From Tetrastigma voinierianum (Eukaryota; Streptophyta; Magnoliopsida; Vitales; Vitaceae), in contig JAEQBH010000193.1 of NCBI GenBank assembly GCA_016808115.1, forward strand, positions 3,472,001-3,536,000: a stretch of DNA of 64,000 nucleotides, written 5' to 3'. A program made the translations under genes and the position numbers. How positions within the stretch are numbered: position 1 is the stretch's first letter; every line of letters starts with the position of its first letter. Below the pieces are notes generated by a model that saw nothing but the letters and a program-made list of their open reading frames with translations, searched no databases and was not told the origin of the DNA. Shown one piece after another: positions 10,389 through 21,048 of the stretch.

Positions 10389-12800
10389 TGTTAATATTAT
10401 ACTATATAAACCACAATCTCTTAGAGTAAATCATTTTTCAAAGTTGGTTTAGTCGATATTAAAAAGTCTGCGGTCGACAAGTAATAAAATGGATTTAAGT
10501 CGGATATCGATCCTGAGAGATCTCAAAATTTTAAATCAGCTACCACGACTACTCAATTTCCATACTGTTTAGTTTCTGAAAATGATAGTAGGATCCGGCA
10601 TTAAGGTCTTTGGAAAATTAAACGGAAATTAGCTGAACTATCGGTATCTTGGAAAATAAGAATAAAGAATAAAAATTCTATAAAAGCCGAATGCGAATGG
10701 TTATCCTCGGAGGACCCATCAATAGAAAGCATTGATAGTGAACTATCGATTCTGTGATTACTCTGATAAAATTTCTTGATTAATTCCGGTTCAAAAAATG
10801 TCAGTAATTGTGATGCGGAAATTTGGATCTCTCCACACTCCACATTTCATTATCTAATTTATGACATGATTCTCTCGAATCAGAGATTAGATAACTACTT
10901 TTAAAAAGGGACTTCCTTAATCTGGGTATTTTTCTTTTTCAATACTTCATACCCATTCTATGGACTGAAACCTTAGCTCCCAGTTATGGTCAAGCGGGGA
11001 TATACAACTTCAGATTATCTTACCTGAGTAGATTGAATCGACCTTTCCTTGATTAGATCCTGGCTAACACGGGATTAGATCCACTCTCCGTTAAGGTGAA
11101 CTCTTTGCTTGTTTAAATAGATAACTCATTATTTCGTTCTTGATTTCGAGTGAAGTTATCTAAAGTGAACTTCGCTTCAGATCCTAATAGCGAGTTAGTA
11201 TACCTTCAAAGAAATGTACATTACTCTGGGAATGTCTACTGTATGCTCGGACCTCCTTGAAATCGAGCAATAGCAAATCTTACTTGGAGTATAAGAGCGT
11301 ATTCGGATCCCGAACAACAAACCCCGAGCAGTAAATTCGCTGCTTGAAATTAACAAGGCTGTAAGCAATCTGAGAAAGATAAGTGAACTATCTTGTTAAC
11401 CCAATGGAAGCTAGATTCCTCAATTGAATCACACGTCTGCAAACATTCCTCGATCATAGAGTATTGCAAGTGGCTTGAAACAATCGAATTCCAGAAATTT
11501 ATGGATGAAGAAGGAAGGAAGAAGAAAGAAAAGAAAAAAGAAAGGAAAAGCTTAGGCATTCGGGTAGTAATTTGAAAAATAAAATGAATTCGCGTCGACT
11601 TATTTCAAAACGATAACATCAGTTCGAAATTACGAAAAATAAAAATAGAGCATAATCTTGCTCTAAAGCAGTGAGTGAAAAATTAGAAAAATAAAGAAAA
11701 GAAAAAGAACAAGAAAAAATAAAGAAAAGAAAAATGAGCTTTGGCTATCGGGACCTCCGTGTGGCATGCATTTGCTTGAATGAATTTGGATAGGCTGCGT
11801 ATTTATAGGGTTCTGGTGGGCCTAATCCCAATGTAGCACTGTGGATTTTAAAGTATCGAGGCCCGAATCCTTTGTTGCGTGGCGACTTGGTTTCTTGTCG
11901 TGAAGCATCATCGATGTCGCGACATCAATCTCACGTGTGACATCCAACACTCCTATGTAGCCCGCTGATTTGGTCATTCTTGATGTGAACATCACCATCT
12001 TGTCGCTGACATCATCTCACGTCTTGGCGAGGTTTCAATTGTTCTCTCGGATGCCAGCGGCATCAATCCTGCTATCACGGCGTCATCTTAAAGAACCGTA
12101 GGCTTCTTAGTTGTTCATATTGTGGCGACCTCAATATCTTGTGTGACATCTCTTCGCGATACGCATCATTGATGCAGTGCGTTCACGATGTAGCGACCTC
12201 TGATCCCACGTGGCGACATCAACTTAAATCATTAGGTTTCAACTTGTCTTGGAATTATCGCGACGAGAGCTGTGTGACCTCGCTTCATTAAACTTCGCAC
12301 TTCAGCTATGCAGTGCAGTGTACGGCGACTTGATCTCATGTCGTGACATCGGCTTGTTCCGGCGGCTTCAGCGGTCAAACTCTCATAGCTTAAAAAAGGT
12401 GTTTGCATTTGTCGCGACCTCTCATCTCGTCCGACCTCCAATTGTTGTCGCGACCTCGAGAATCTTTGTCGCGGCGTCGTTCTGCAGCTCGATTACCCTT
12501 GTTCTTGACTGACGCGTAAGCTACGCATCAAATTCCTTTAATTCTTTTGCGACATCGACCTCGAACCAGTACATGTCAACCCAAGCTTCCGTAATGGAAT
12601 CGGCCAGTTCTTTTCATTCTGCTCTGCCATTATTTGCACTTTTCTTCAGCTATTCTTGTATTTTTCTACTTTCGCTCTCTCTTCCTGCTAATAACAATTT
12701 GGTGAGTTTCCTTTTTCATATTTACGTATGACCAAATTATTTCATTTCTAGATGAAAATAGAGCGAAAATGGACTAAAAATAGATGACTTTTAAAGCTCA
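10389..12800 (-). repeat. Athila-like LTR, outer 5' copy
   Basis: Direct repeat of 4030-6464. On the minus strand the terminal TGA of TGATGAGC is missing or changed, because the match stops at 12800 with ATGAGC. A TATA-like box CCCTATAAAT lies on the minus strand around 11801-11810. The U3 side (11870-12560) holds at least four exact TCGCGA sites plus variants. Many small insertions and deletions separate it from the inner copy, so either both are old or the assembly is rough here. Confidence 0.85.
11801..11810 (-). promoter_or_regulatory. TATA box of the outer Athila LTR
   Basis: The minus strand reads CCCTATAAATACGC. It sits immediately downstream, in the sense of transcription, of the GTCGCGAC-rich U3 segment and upstream of R/U5, as expected of an LTR promoter. 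Confidence 0.6.
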
Positions 12801-13193
12801 TGGTTGCCATTACGTGCGCTTAGGTGGGAGTAACCCATGTTGGATAATTCCACTCTTGGGCATTGCTCGCCTGTTGAGGAAAATTATTTCGGTGCGGGAG
12901 TGTTCGGGAAAGGCGATGCTCATTAGAAATTTGCTTTTGAGAAAAGAATGACATGTGGCTTTCCATAGATATATTTGTAAAACATATTAGAATTCTTAAT
13001 TTTAATATATGTTTTGTATTAAGAGTGATGTAACTAACTCTAGAACTATTATAATATAGTTGGATGTATTTTGTAGTATGGATGTATGGGCCAATGTGGC
13101 CATTTACTCATGTATGGGTCTTATGATATGAGACACGAGGTATTCCCTTGAGTTGGCGGTGATCAGCCAGGACCCCGAGAAATGGGGCATCCA
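12801..13193 (+). repeat. Truncated 3' end of a Tekay-type LTR
   Basis: Matches 62620-62997 of another LTR block by block: the AGGTGGG.AG..ACC start, the ACTC.TGGGCATTGCTC block, the GACATGTGGCTTT block, the AAGAGTGATGTAAC block and the final GAAATGGGGCA. It begins exactly where the Athila LTR stops, so its 5' part was removed or is separated from it. The 100 bp that follow (13194-13293) are unexplained. Confidence 0.65.
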
Positions 13194-13293
13194 CGGCTGA
13201 TGAAATCTTTGATACTCTGACTTATCGCTGGCCCAGAAATAAGCACGCTGCAAACAAAATCACTTACTTTTCTTCCCTCTTCTAGGTTCACCT

Positions 13294-15274
13294 TGGCGCC
13301 CCGATCCCCGGTCCGTTGACAACTGTCAACCCATTGAAAAACATGTCTCATGTCGCGAACCCGTAAGTGAAGTAAAAAATACGGCTTAGACCATACATCA
13401 ATACTCACAAAATCAACAATATATTACAATAGTTTAAGAGGATTATTACATCCTCTAGCACCTAAACATATATTAAACTTAAAGTTCTAATACATGTTTT
13501 ACAAGAACATATCAAAGCCATAACCCGGCTTTCTTCTAAAAGCGGCCTCTGCAGCGCCTTCTTCGGCGGTCTGCTACAATAATGTTCCTCGGCAGTGGCA
13601 ATGCGACAATAGTATATGCGCCTAATTACTCAGCAGCAACCAAGCTACCTCAAGCAAATACATCATCCTACTTGAATGTCTACATGATATGGATGAGAAT
13701 GCGACTCACCCTTTCCCACTTCTCGAGCCCTCGCTGACTCCCTTACACATGCCTAAGCCAAATGTGATAAAAATACAGTTTTCAAAACAAAAGATTTTTG
13801 TTCTTGAAAACATCATACCGAGTTTCGGTAAATATATTGGACTACCCTCCGAGGCAAATTTGTTGGATAACTCTCCGAAACAATTCATGGGCTCCTCCGA
13901 CGTGAATTGTTGGACAATCTCCCAACCCAATTCTCCGGAAAATCTTCCATTGAAATTCCTTTCACAACCATTTTCCTTTTTAATTTCTTTCATGTCATGC
14001 ACTCACACCTACCATTCTAGGGTGCCCCGGTGCATATGGAATGCATTATGCCATTTCCAAACAATTCATGCTAATATATTTTACATGCATATATTAACAA
14101 AATTTAACTCACAACATCATGTTATTCAATTCTTAGCAATAACATCAAAATTAGCTCACATGGGCTAATAACAATCCAATTCTAATGGCTCACACACAAT
14201 TATATTTTTATATAATTCAACAACATGTTAACACATTTAATTTTATGCATTAACGAGTTTATTTCCACATATCTCGAGCCATTCATTTTTTTAAGCAATA
14301 GTATGCAAAACACATGGATATTTTTAGTCGATCGAAGCAAGCGGGACTATTTTAACGGTCGCAGCCGATGGCATCTGTGGGCGACCCTCTCTTCGCTGGT
14401 TCCACTTTGTGGGCGAAATCCATGGCCATTTCTGGCCTCATACACCCCAATACAATTTGCATGTATCAAGCAAAACACACAAACGAGGCCTGAAGCCACC
14501 CCAAGCGGTCCAGTGGGTAGCCAAGATAGGTTCAAATTTTGAGCATTTCGATTCTGGAACTCTTGGGACCGATCAAACGGCCACTCACGGCCTCAAATCA
14601 ACCAAACCATTTACAAGGCTCTTAAAACCAAAAATAACCGAGTAGGAGAAGACCCCTACCTCTTGGAGTTGTCGAAACTCCACAAAATCGGTGTCCACAC
14701 GTAGCCCTTGCAGCGTAGAACAACTTTGCTTCTTGGCTCGATGCGAACCGAAGGTCCGAAAGCCGGGAAATCTAGAGAGAAGTTGGAGTTTCTCTCTCTA
14801 AAAACTAATTTTCCTCCTCCACTGCACGTACCAGCCACAATTTGGAGAAGAAAGCTCTTTTTCTTTTCATTTATTCCTCTTTTGTCCCTCACTTGCCACT
14901 TGTCAAATTCTCATTTGCTCATTGGATTTCTTATCCACTTAATCCATCCACCTTTGATTTTCCTCCAATTAGGAGATGCCACATGTCCACATGGGCCCCA
15001 CACTTGAGCTCAAGTTGACTAATTTTTGCACGACTGCATTGGCTGCTTGTGAGCCACTGAAAATGTGCGAGTGTCACCATACTTTACACTTTCGTTGCCT
15101 TAAAAACGTACAAATTCCGACTGTCTCGGAAGTCGACGAAGTAGCTAGAGTTCGCGAGACAATTCCAACGGTGAAGTCCATTTCGTCATCTGAGATCTAG
15201 AAAAATTCCGGATTTGGATCGAAATTACCATTTTACCCTTTTTCATAAAATTAGGATTTTCTCAGGGTTTCACA
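13294..15274 (-). repeat. Tekay-type LTR, minus orientation
   Basis: On the minus strand it starts TGTGAAACCCTGAG (15274) and ends near GGGGCGCCA (13294). Shared blocks tie it to the LTRs at 53851-56089 and 61364-62997: a CTAGAT.TC.GATGA.GAAA block near the start, TGAGCTCAAGTGTGGG, a GAGAGAGAAA.TC.A.CTTCTCTCT block, and an AAGAGGTAGGGGTCTTCTCCTAC block. The flanks CACCT and GTTCC do not form a target duplication, so either the ends are approximate or the copy is rearranged. The open frames on both strands around 13690-14170 fall inside it and are chance frames. Confidence 0.65.
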
Positions 15275-16490
15275 GTTCCAGCTTCCTTATCTCCCCTCTT
15301 TCATTTTCTTGTTTCTTCTTCCTGTATTGCCTATGACTGAACCTCTTGAATGGCTTATTCCTCACTCTCTACGTATTCTTCCATTATTTCGTTCAGGTTT
15401 GGAACAAGGTGCGATAGCTCATACATGGTTGAAATCTAGTTTTGGGACTTAGGGTTTTCAAATGAAGATGAGAAATGAATGGCTTGATGGTTTATGAGGA
15501 AGTGGTTTTTCAACTTTGAGGTTCTCTATATATGAGACAATTGATTTGTTGTGTCTATTTATGTCGCGACAAACACTAACCTAGGGTTTATTTATTTATT
15601 TATTTTTATTTTAGACCTATGCGACATAGGGTATTATGTCACGGCATAATTTTACCCTGGTGAAGTAAACTAATGTCGCGACATAAAGAATTATGTTGCG
15701 ACATAATTTTTTGCAATGCATAAAAGGCTAGGGTGATCCTTGTTGCGACAAAGAGAAATAATGTTGCGACATATATTGAAATTGTCGCGACATATTTCCT
15801 TGTAGAATGATAAAGGCTTGAACTAACTTTGTCGCGATAAAAAGAAACAATGTCGTGACATACATTGCATTTTCTTTAAACTTTCAAATTTAATATTTTC
15901 AATCAATTAACACACAAATCAGTATTCAATACATCCATACCACTCAAATCATACTTGTGAAGACATGTCTAACAACCAAGAACCTCAATTCAAGTATGAA
16001 CAATACATCTCATTTCTTCACTCAGCTTCATTCAATCATGATGATAATCAAAATATTCAAAGAATTGGCACAACAAAGCTATTTTTCATTTTATGCTCCA
16101 TAAAATTTACATTCCCAAACTTCAACTATGCATTATCCTTAAAGAACAAGTTAGGGAAAAAGTGACTCCCATGTGCTTTTGTATAATGAGTTTGAGACAG
16201 AATGCTTCTAAATTAAAAATCCATCCTAAATTTAAGCTTCATTGTCCTGAAAAGTCAACAAAAGAAACTTAACTAATTAAAAGTTCAAAATAGAATTCAA
16301 AAGCTATTCTACTAAATTATCTAAACTAATTAAGACACAATGGATTAAACAAAATCAAATTATCAAATGATTAAAAAAAAAATTTCGTGGGTTGTCTCCC
16401 AAGTAGCTGCTCATGTTTAATGTCTTTAGCTAGACATTTGCTGCAAAATGCTTCATTTTTAGCAAAATTCTTCCATTTATTATGAATCTA
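15275..16490 (-). other. 3' non-coding region of the third Athila copy
   Basis: It lies downstream of the minus-strand integrase and has no convincing gene. The segment 15560-15860 contains four TCGCGA sites and several one-base variants, the same motif as in the U3 of the other Athila copies. A TATA-like CTCATATATAGAG (minus strand) lies near 15530. The order motif array then TATA suggests an LTR U3 remnant, but no LTR terminus or PPT could be placed, and a similar array in the fuller copy (37140-37340) is internal. The GTGGGTTGTCTCCCAAGTAGC block near 16388 is a familiar feature just after Athila pol. Confidence 0.5.
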
Positions 16491-16493
16491 GAG

Positions 16494-17560
16494 TTAATCT
16501 TCATTTATTTTCCCTCCAAGATAATGCTTTAACCTTTGACTATTCACCTTAAACTCATTTCCAGAATTAGTCTTTTGTGTTACTACTTCAAAGGGTGTAG
16601 TTGCAACTACTGTGTAAGGACCACTACATCTTGACTTTAGTTTTCTTTGAACTCTCTCCTTAAAATTTTCTGATAATGCCATTTCTTTGTCTTATCCTTG
16701 TAGATCCTGGCATTATCATAAGCTTCATTCCTCAACTCTTCCAGTTCATTCATTTGGAGTAATCTTTTCTCTTTGGTAGCTTGGAAATCACCGATTCGGT
16801 TTAACATTAGCTGCACATGGCTTTATATTCAAGTTCGAGAGGGGAGATGACAGGCTTCCCCGAATACAATCCTGTGTGGGATATTAGATAGGAGTTTTGT
16901 AAGCAGTTCTATAAGCCCACAATGCATCATCTAGCTTTATAGACCAGTCTTTTTTGCTTTAGTTCATTATTTTCTCTAGAATATTCTTTATCTCCCATTT
17001 GGAAATCTCAGCTTGCCCATTTGATTGAGGGTGATAAGCCAATCCTGTTACATGTATGATTCCATATATGCTCATGAGTTTTGCAAACACTTTGTTTGCA
17101 AAATGGCTTCCCTCATCTCTAATGATTGTTCTAGGTGCTCCAAATCTGCTCAAATATTTCTTTGAATGAACCCCACCACTATGCTGACATCATTTGGGAC
17201 AAGCTATTGCTTCCACCCATTTAGATACATAATCCACAGCTAGAAGAATGTATAGATTTCCAAATGAGGATGGGAAAGGTCCCATGAAGTCTATCCTCCG
17301 ACATAAAAAATCTGCACCACCAGGATTCCTTGCAGGGGCATCTCATTTCTTCTACTTATGTTGCCCATTCTCTAACATTTATCACAATGTTTCACCCATT
17401 CAAAATAGTCTCTAAATAGGGTAAGCCAATAAAAACCTGATTGGAGAATTTTATGGGCTGTTCTATCTCTTACAAAGAGTCCTCCATATGGTGATGTATG
17501 ACATTCATCAAGAATTTTGCCTTGTTCTGTTTCTGGTAAACATCTCTTGCTAATCAAATC
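16494..17560 (-). pseudogene. Athila integrase (third copy)
   Basis: Integrase inserts the cDNA into host DNA. The N-terminal zinc region (17557-17372) reads ILDECHTSPYGGLF and later HCDKC. The usual H2C2 finger has His in the GGHF position, here Leu, so a zinc ligand is lost. The core (17153-16959) has RDEGSHF with a catalytic Asp and YHPQSNGQAEISKWE with the catalytic Glu. The C-terminal part (16682-16494) reads KSRCSGPYTVV and then FKVNSQRLKHYLGG, typical of Athila. Stops and frame changes separate the three pieces, so it is non-functional. The C-terminal end falls at about 16494. Confidence 0.85.
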
Positions 17561-17639
17561 TGCTCATCTTTTGAACAGTATTGGATCATCCCATATATAA
17601 AATCTGCTATCAGTTCTTAACTTTATTTTATGTTGGTAG

Positions 17640-18251
17640 CTAAACTCAAGTGACACAATTCCACAGGCTAAGTAATTCACAATATCAGCATACCATGGTA
17701 CTTTGACTGATAACTGAAAAAGCTCTCATCATTAAAATTTTATGCTATTTCATTTCCCTTCTTCAATAGGCCTTTCTAATCTAGACAAGTGATCAGTTAT
17801 CACATTGTCACTACCGTTCTTGTCTTTGATTTCTAAATCAAACTCTTGCAACAGCAATACCCATCTAATCAGTCTTGGTTTGGCCTCTTTCTTTGCCATA
17901 AGATATTTAATTGTAGCATGATCAATGTGTATGATAACATCGGACCCCAATATGTAAGGCCTGAATTTTTCACAAGCAAACACCATTGCCAACATCTCAT
18001 TTTCTATGGTAGAGTAGTTCTCTTGTGCCTCATTGAAGGTTTTGTTGGCATGATATCATATTTTCAGATATTTTGGTCTTTGTCCCCAATATTGCTCCCA
18101 TTGCATAGTCACTGGCATCACACATGATTTCAAACTCTTTGTTCCAGTCAGGTGTTGCCATGATGGAAGCTGTAACCAATATGGACTTAATTTCTTCAAA
18201 TGTAGTTCTGCATGATTCATCAAAATAAAATTTTGCATCTTTTTCCAACAA
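17640..18251 (-). pseudogene. Athila RNase H (third copy)
   Basis: RNase H degrades the RNA strand during reverse transcription. On the minus strand (18251-18030) I read EIMCDASDYAMGAILGTK, containing the first catalytic Asp. The next piece (17995-17750) reads MLAMVFACEKFRPYILGSDV, then HIDHATIKYLMAK and KPRLIRWVLLLQEFDLEIKD, ending in SDNVITDHLSRL. This is the canonical Ty3/gypsy order. The frames are split by stops. It follows RT without a gap, as expected for one polyprotein. Confidence 0.85.
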
Positions 18252-18289
18252 TTTGCATAATGGTTTAGAGATTTTTATAAATCTCCTAT

Positions 18290-19220
18290 AAAATCCAGCA
18301 TGTCCCAGGAAACTTCTTATCCCTTTAATCGTTGTAAGTGGGAAGAGAGTTTTTATGACAGAAACCTTTGCTTAGTCCACTTCTAACCCTACTGCATAAA
18401 TCTTATGCCCCAAGACAATACCCTTTGTTACCATGAAATGACATTTTTCCCAATTAAGAGCTAAATTCTTGTCTTGCCACCTCTGAAGTACCGTTTCCAA
18501 ATTTTCTAAACATTTCTCAAAACTGGATCCATAAATTGAGAAGTCATCCATAAAGATTTCCATAGCCTCTTCCACCTAACATGAGAACATAGACATCATA
18601 CACCTTTGAAAGGTGGCAAGAGCATTACATAATCCAAATGACATCCTTCTAAAAGAAAAAGTGCCATAAGGACATGTAAATGTAGTTTTCTCCTGGTTCT
18701 CAAGGGCTATGACAATCAGGTTTTTATCCGAGATATCCGTAAGAAAGCGAATAGGGATTGTCTGCTAACTTTGTCCAGCATTTGATCAATAAAGGGCAAA
18801 GGATAGTGATCCTTTATGGTTGCAGTATTCAATTTTCTATAATCAATGTGCACCCTCCATCCTGTCACAGTTCTTATAGGAATCAATTCATTAGTCCTAT
18901 TTATGATCATAGTGAATCCACCTTTCTTGGGAACCACATGAACTAGGCTCACCCAAGGGCTATATGAGATTGCATATATAAAGCCTGCATTCAACCATTT
19001 CAGTACTTCTTTTCTAACAACTTCTTTCCTCTCTTTGGATTCGGTATTTACTGATGTTCGATGGAATCTTTATTATCCTCCAAGAGGATTTATGCATGCA
19101 AATAGAAGGACTGATTCCTTTCAAATCTTCTACTGACCAAGCAATCGCTTCCTTGTATTTTCTGAGAATCTCTAGCAGTTTATGTTCTTTAAGTATAGTT
19201 AATGTAGCTGATATAATCAC
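18290..19220 (-). pseudogene. Athila reverse transcriptase (third copy)
   Basis: The RT copies element RNA into DNA. On the minus strand (19220-19014) the linker contains KGISPSICMHK, a hallmark just before Athila RT. The fingers (18994-18716) read SLVHVVPKKGG, WRVHIDYRKLNTATIKDHYPLPF and IDQMLDKVS. The palm follows with FMDD at 18543-18554 inside MEIFMDDFSIYGSSFEKCL, then WEKCHFMVTKGIVLGHKI. The catalytic Asp pair is intact. Stops and shifts occur between 18575 and 18716 and at the right end, so no single RT frame remains. Confidence 0.88.
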
Positions 19221-19516
19221 ATGTTTTACTTTTTTTGGTCATAAGAAAGCATACTTCAAGTGTTTGGGTAATTCCTTCAAGGTTAACCCTTCTGAACTTG
19301 TTTCTATTTCTTTTACCTTCTCTTCATTGCTACTTGATTTTTTACGCATGCTTGTTCTCGTTTTCAAATTTAAAATCATCCTTTTAAATCAAAGCCCAGA
19401 TTAAAATTCACAATCAAGATCCTCAAGATACGGAAATTCATCTCATTTTCATTATTTGAATCTTGAAAATTCTGACCTGTCGGTTGGGAGGCCCGTGGAA
19501 CTATTGTTTCTGAGTC

Positions 19517-19940
19517 TTACAATGCATGCTCACGTCCTCTTATTTCGGGGCTTTGATCGGGTTGAGTGTCACTTCTTCCCCCACCTTGAGAGTTAGTTCT
19601 CATTTTTTCACATCTATCAAGGCATCTCCAATGAGCTGGAAGGTCTTCAGCTTGGCAGTGGAACTTGTGTATGCCTCTTATGTCCATAACCACAGTCCAT
19701 AGAATCTTTCCCACCTTGATGAGTACATCTTCAAGGACTCCCTCTAGTTGTGCCATAGTCCTATCTGCCATTTGTAGGGTCATATTTATGGGAGTAAGCT
19801 CCCCCAAACTCAGTCTCTTCACTACTGACAGTGGCATCAAGTTGATGCTTGCCCCTGAATCACACAAAGCCTTCTTAAATTCAACCTTCCCAATTGTGCA
19901 GGGAATGGTGAAGCTGCTAGGATCCTGCATCTTCACTTAT
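19517..19940 (-). pseudogene. Athila aspartic protease (third copy)
   Basis: The protease cleaves Gag-Pol. The minus-strand frame opens at 19936. Residues 8-31 read SFTIPCTIG..EFKKALCDSGASI, with the DSGA active-site motif at residues 26-29, then INLMPLSVVKRL. A second conserved part reads LADRTMAQLEGVLEDVLIKV (starting AD rather than LAD in this copy). The frame then passes into a tail with no homology. It lies between gag (right) and RT (left), in the right order for the element. Confidence 0.85.
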
Positions 19941-20081
19941 AGGCTTTTCTAGATCACTGTACTGCAGGTTGCTGTCAAATTCACCACTCTTTCTTTAGCA
20001 AACCTTCTCTTCTTACTTAGAATGCCCTTCAGAAACTTAGCATAGTTAGGCATTTGAGCTAATGCCTCAGCAAAAGGTATA

Positions 20082-20875
20082 TTAATCTCTATTTTCTTGA
20101 GCATATCTAGAATTGAAGGCGCTCCATATTTTCTTTACAGTCTTTGAGGGAATGGAGCAGGGCATGTGAAACTGCATTTCCTCTTTATTTTTTAATCTTC
20201 TTTTCTCCTCCTGTTGCCCAGTCTGCACCTCTTCTTTCTCAGTCTCTTTAAATGATTTGAGCGCGACATCTTTTTTCGGTTGTATTTTTCCGGTCTTTTG
20301 CTCATCTTCTTTTTTGCTTTCCAACTCTATGCCATTCCTCAAAGTCACCACCATACAGTCCTTAGGATTCTTCTTCTCCTTGGAGGCATCCTTGGGTAGT
20401 TACATTACTAGGGCCAATTACCTACTTGTGTCTCAAATTTTTAGAAGGCATTAGTGTTGGCACAGAAACCTTGTGTTGCTAAAATCTTCTTTCAATAAAT
20501 TTATGTTCATGAATATTCAACAGTCTCTTATTCTTTCCCATGAATGTAAGCATTTGATCTTCAAAGGATTAAGATCTCCTTTGTCCTAGATTTTCTACTC
20601 TCTGACTTCGTTACTGTCATTGTCCTTGGAACCCCTATGAAGCATGCTGTTGTTGAAAATTTACTGGTCTTGGACCTTGTTGTGCTACACCTCCATATGA
20701 GAAAATTTCATGGTTCCTTAGTGCTGGTGTGTAATAAGTTGGCAAGTTGAGGTTTGGCTTAAAGTTATAGCTTCTGTTTCCATTGACAAACTAAGCCTCC
20801 TCAACTTGATAGGGACCCTCATAGGCTAGTCCCTCTTCAGCACTACTCTTTTGATTATTTCCTAATCATTGGTAT
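20082..20875 (-). pseudogene. Athila gag C-terminal part (third copy)
   Basis: Two broken pieces on the minus strand. Near 20840-20640 the translation reads EEGLAYEGPYQVEEA, then NFKPNLNLPTYYTPALRNH and a Q-rich stretch, typical of the variable tail of Athila gag that usually carries Asn/Gly-rich sequence. At 20354-20082 the frame begins VVTLRNGIELE and continues with a Lys/Glu-rich linker running towards protease. No CCHC zinc knuckle was seen. Everything upstream (to the right) is missing. Confidence 0.7.
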
Positions 20876-20879
20876 ATCA

Positions 20880-21048
20880 CTAATGTTTCAGCCGCGAGGC
20901 GATTCTTTGCTATGCGAACATGGCTTTCGACAGAAATTTTGGACCAGCTGAGGGCGAATGACTATATGCCTAGTCGGCGTTTTCTGATAAAAAGGCCTTG
21001 AGTGCTTCACTAATAGAAGCAGAGTCAAAATCGAGGCGGTTGGAGTTG
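20880..21048 (+). pseudogene. Antisense ORF of the Tat element, segment 1
   Basis: On the plus strand an open stretch reads RRFFAMRTWLSTEILDQL. After a stop or shift near 20998, a second frame reads ASLIEAESKSRRLEL up to the insertion point. That frame continues without a shift into segment 2 at 31080 (EAREAVERVTRAEAERDV) once the intervening element and one AGTTG copy are removed. The composition (Glu/Arg/Ala-rich heptads) suggests a coiled coil. The N-terminal part is missing because the third Athila copy begins at about 20875. Function unknown. Confidence 0.65.

Larger units (their letters stand above)
3524..12800 (-). mobile_element. Tandem, pol-deleted Athila-like element (LTR-gag-3' region-LTR-leader)
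   Basis: Read on the minus strand the order is: LTR (12800 to 10389), leader and short gag (10388 to about 9312), 3' non-coding region (about 9280 to 6465), second LTR (6464 to 4030), then a second copy of leader and gag start (4029 to 3524), which ends abruptly. The blocks 3524-6464 and 9851-12800 are direct repeats of each other. The 3' region 6465-9280 is related to the same part of the fuller Athila copy at 34584-37100, so the missing part is essentially pol. An LTR followed by a leader at the left end is not a normal element terminus. It fits LTR-LTR unequal recombination or a tandem insertion. No target duplication can be expected at 4030 and none was seen. Confidence 0.75.
15275..20875 (-). 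mobile_element. Third Athila copy, 5'-truncated
   Basis: The minus-strand order is gag C-terminus, protease, RT, RNase H, integrase, then the 3' non-coding region. No LTR, PBS or leader is present at the right end: gag stops near 20875, where the antisense-ORF remnant of the Tat element begins. It has the longest readable stretches of pol in the window, but still carries stops between domains. Confidence 0.75.

Noticed and set aside
13689..14168. 159-residue open frame on the plus strand
   Set aside because: It lies antisense inside a Tekay-type LTR. Related LTRs at 53851 and 61364 do not preserve it, so it is a chance frame.
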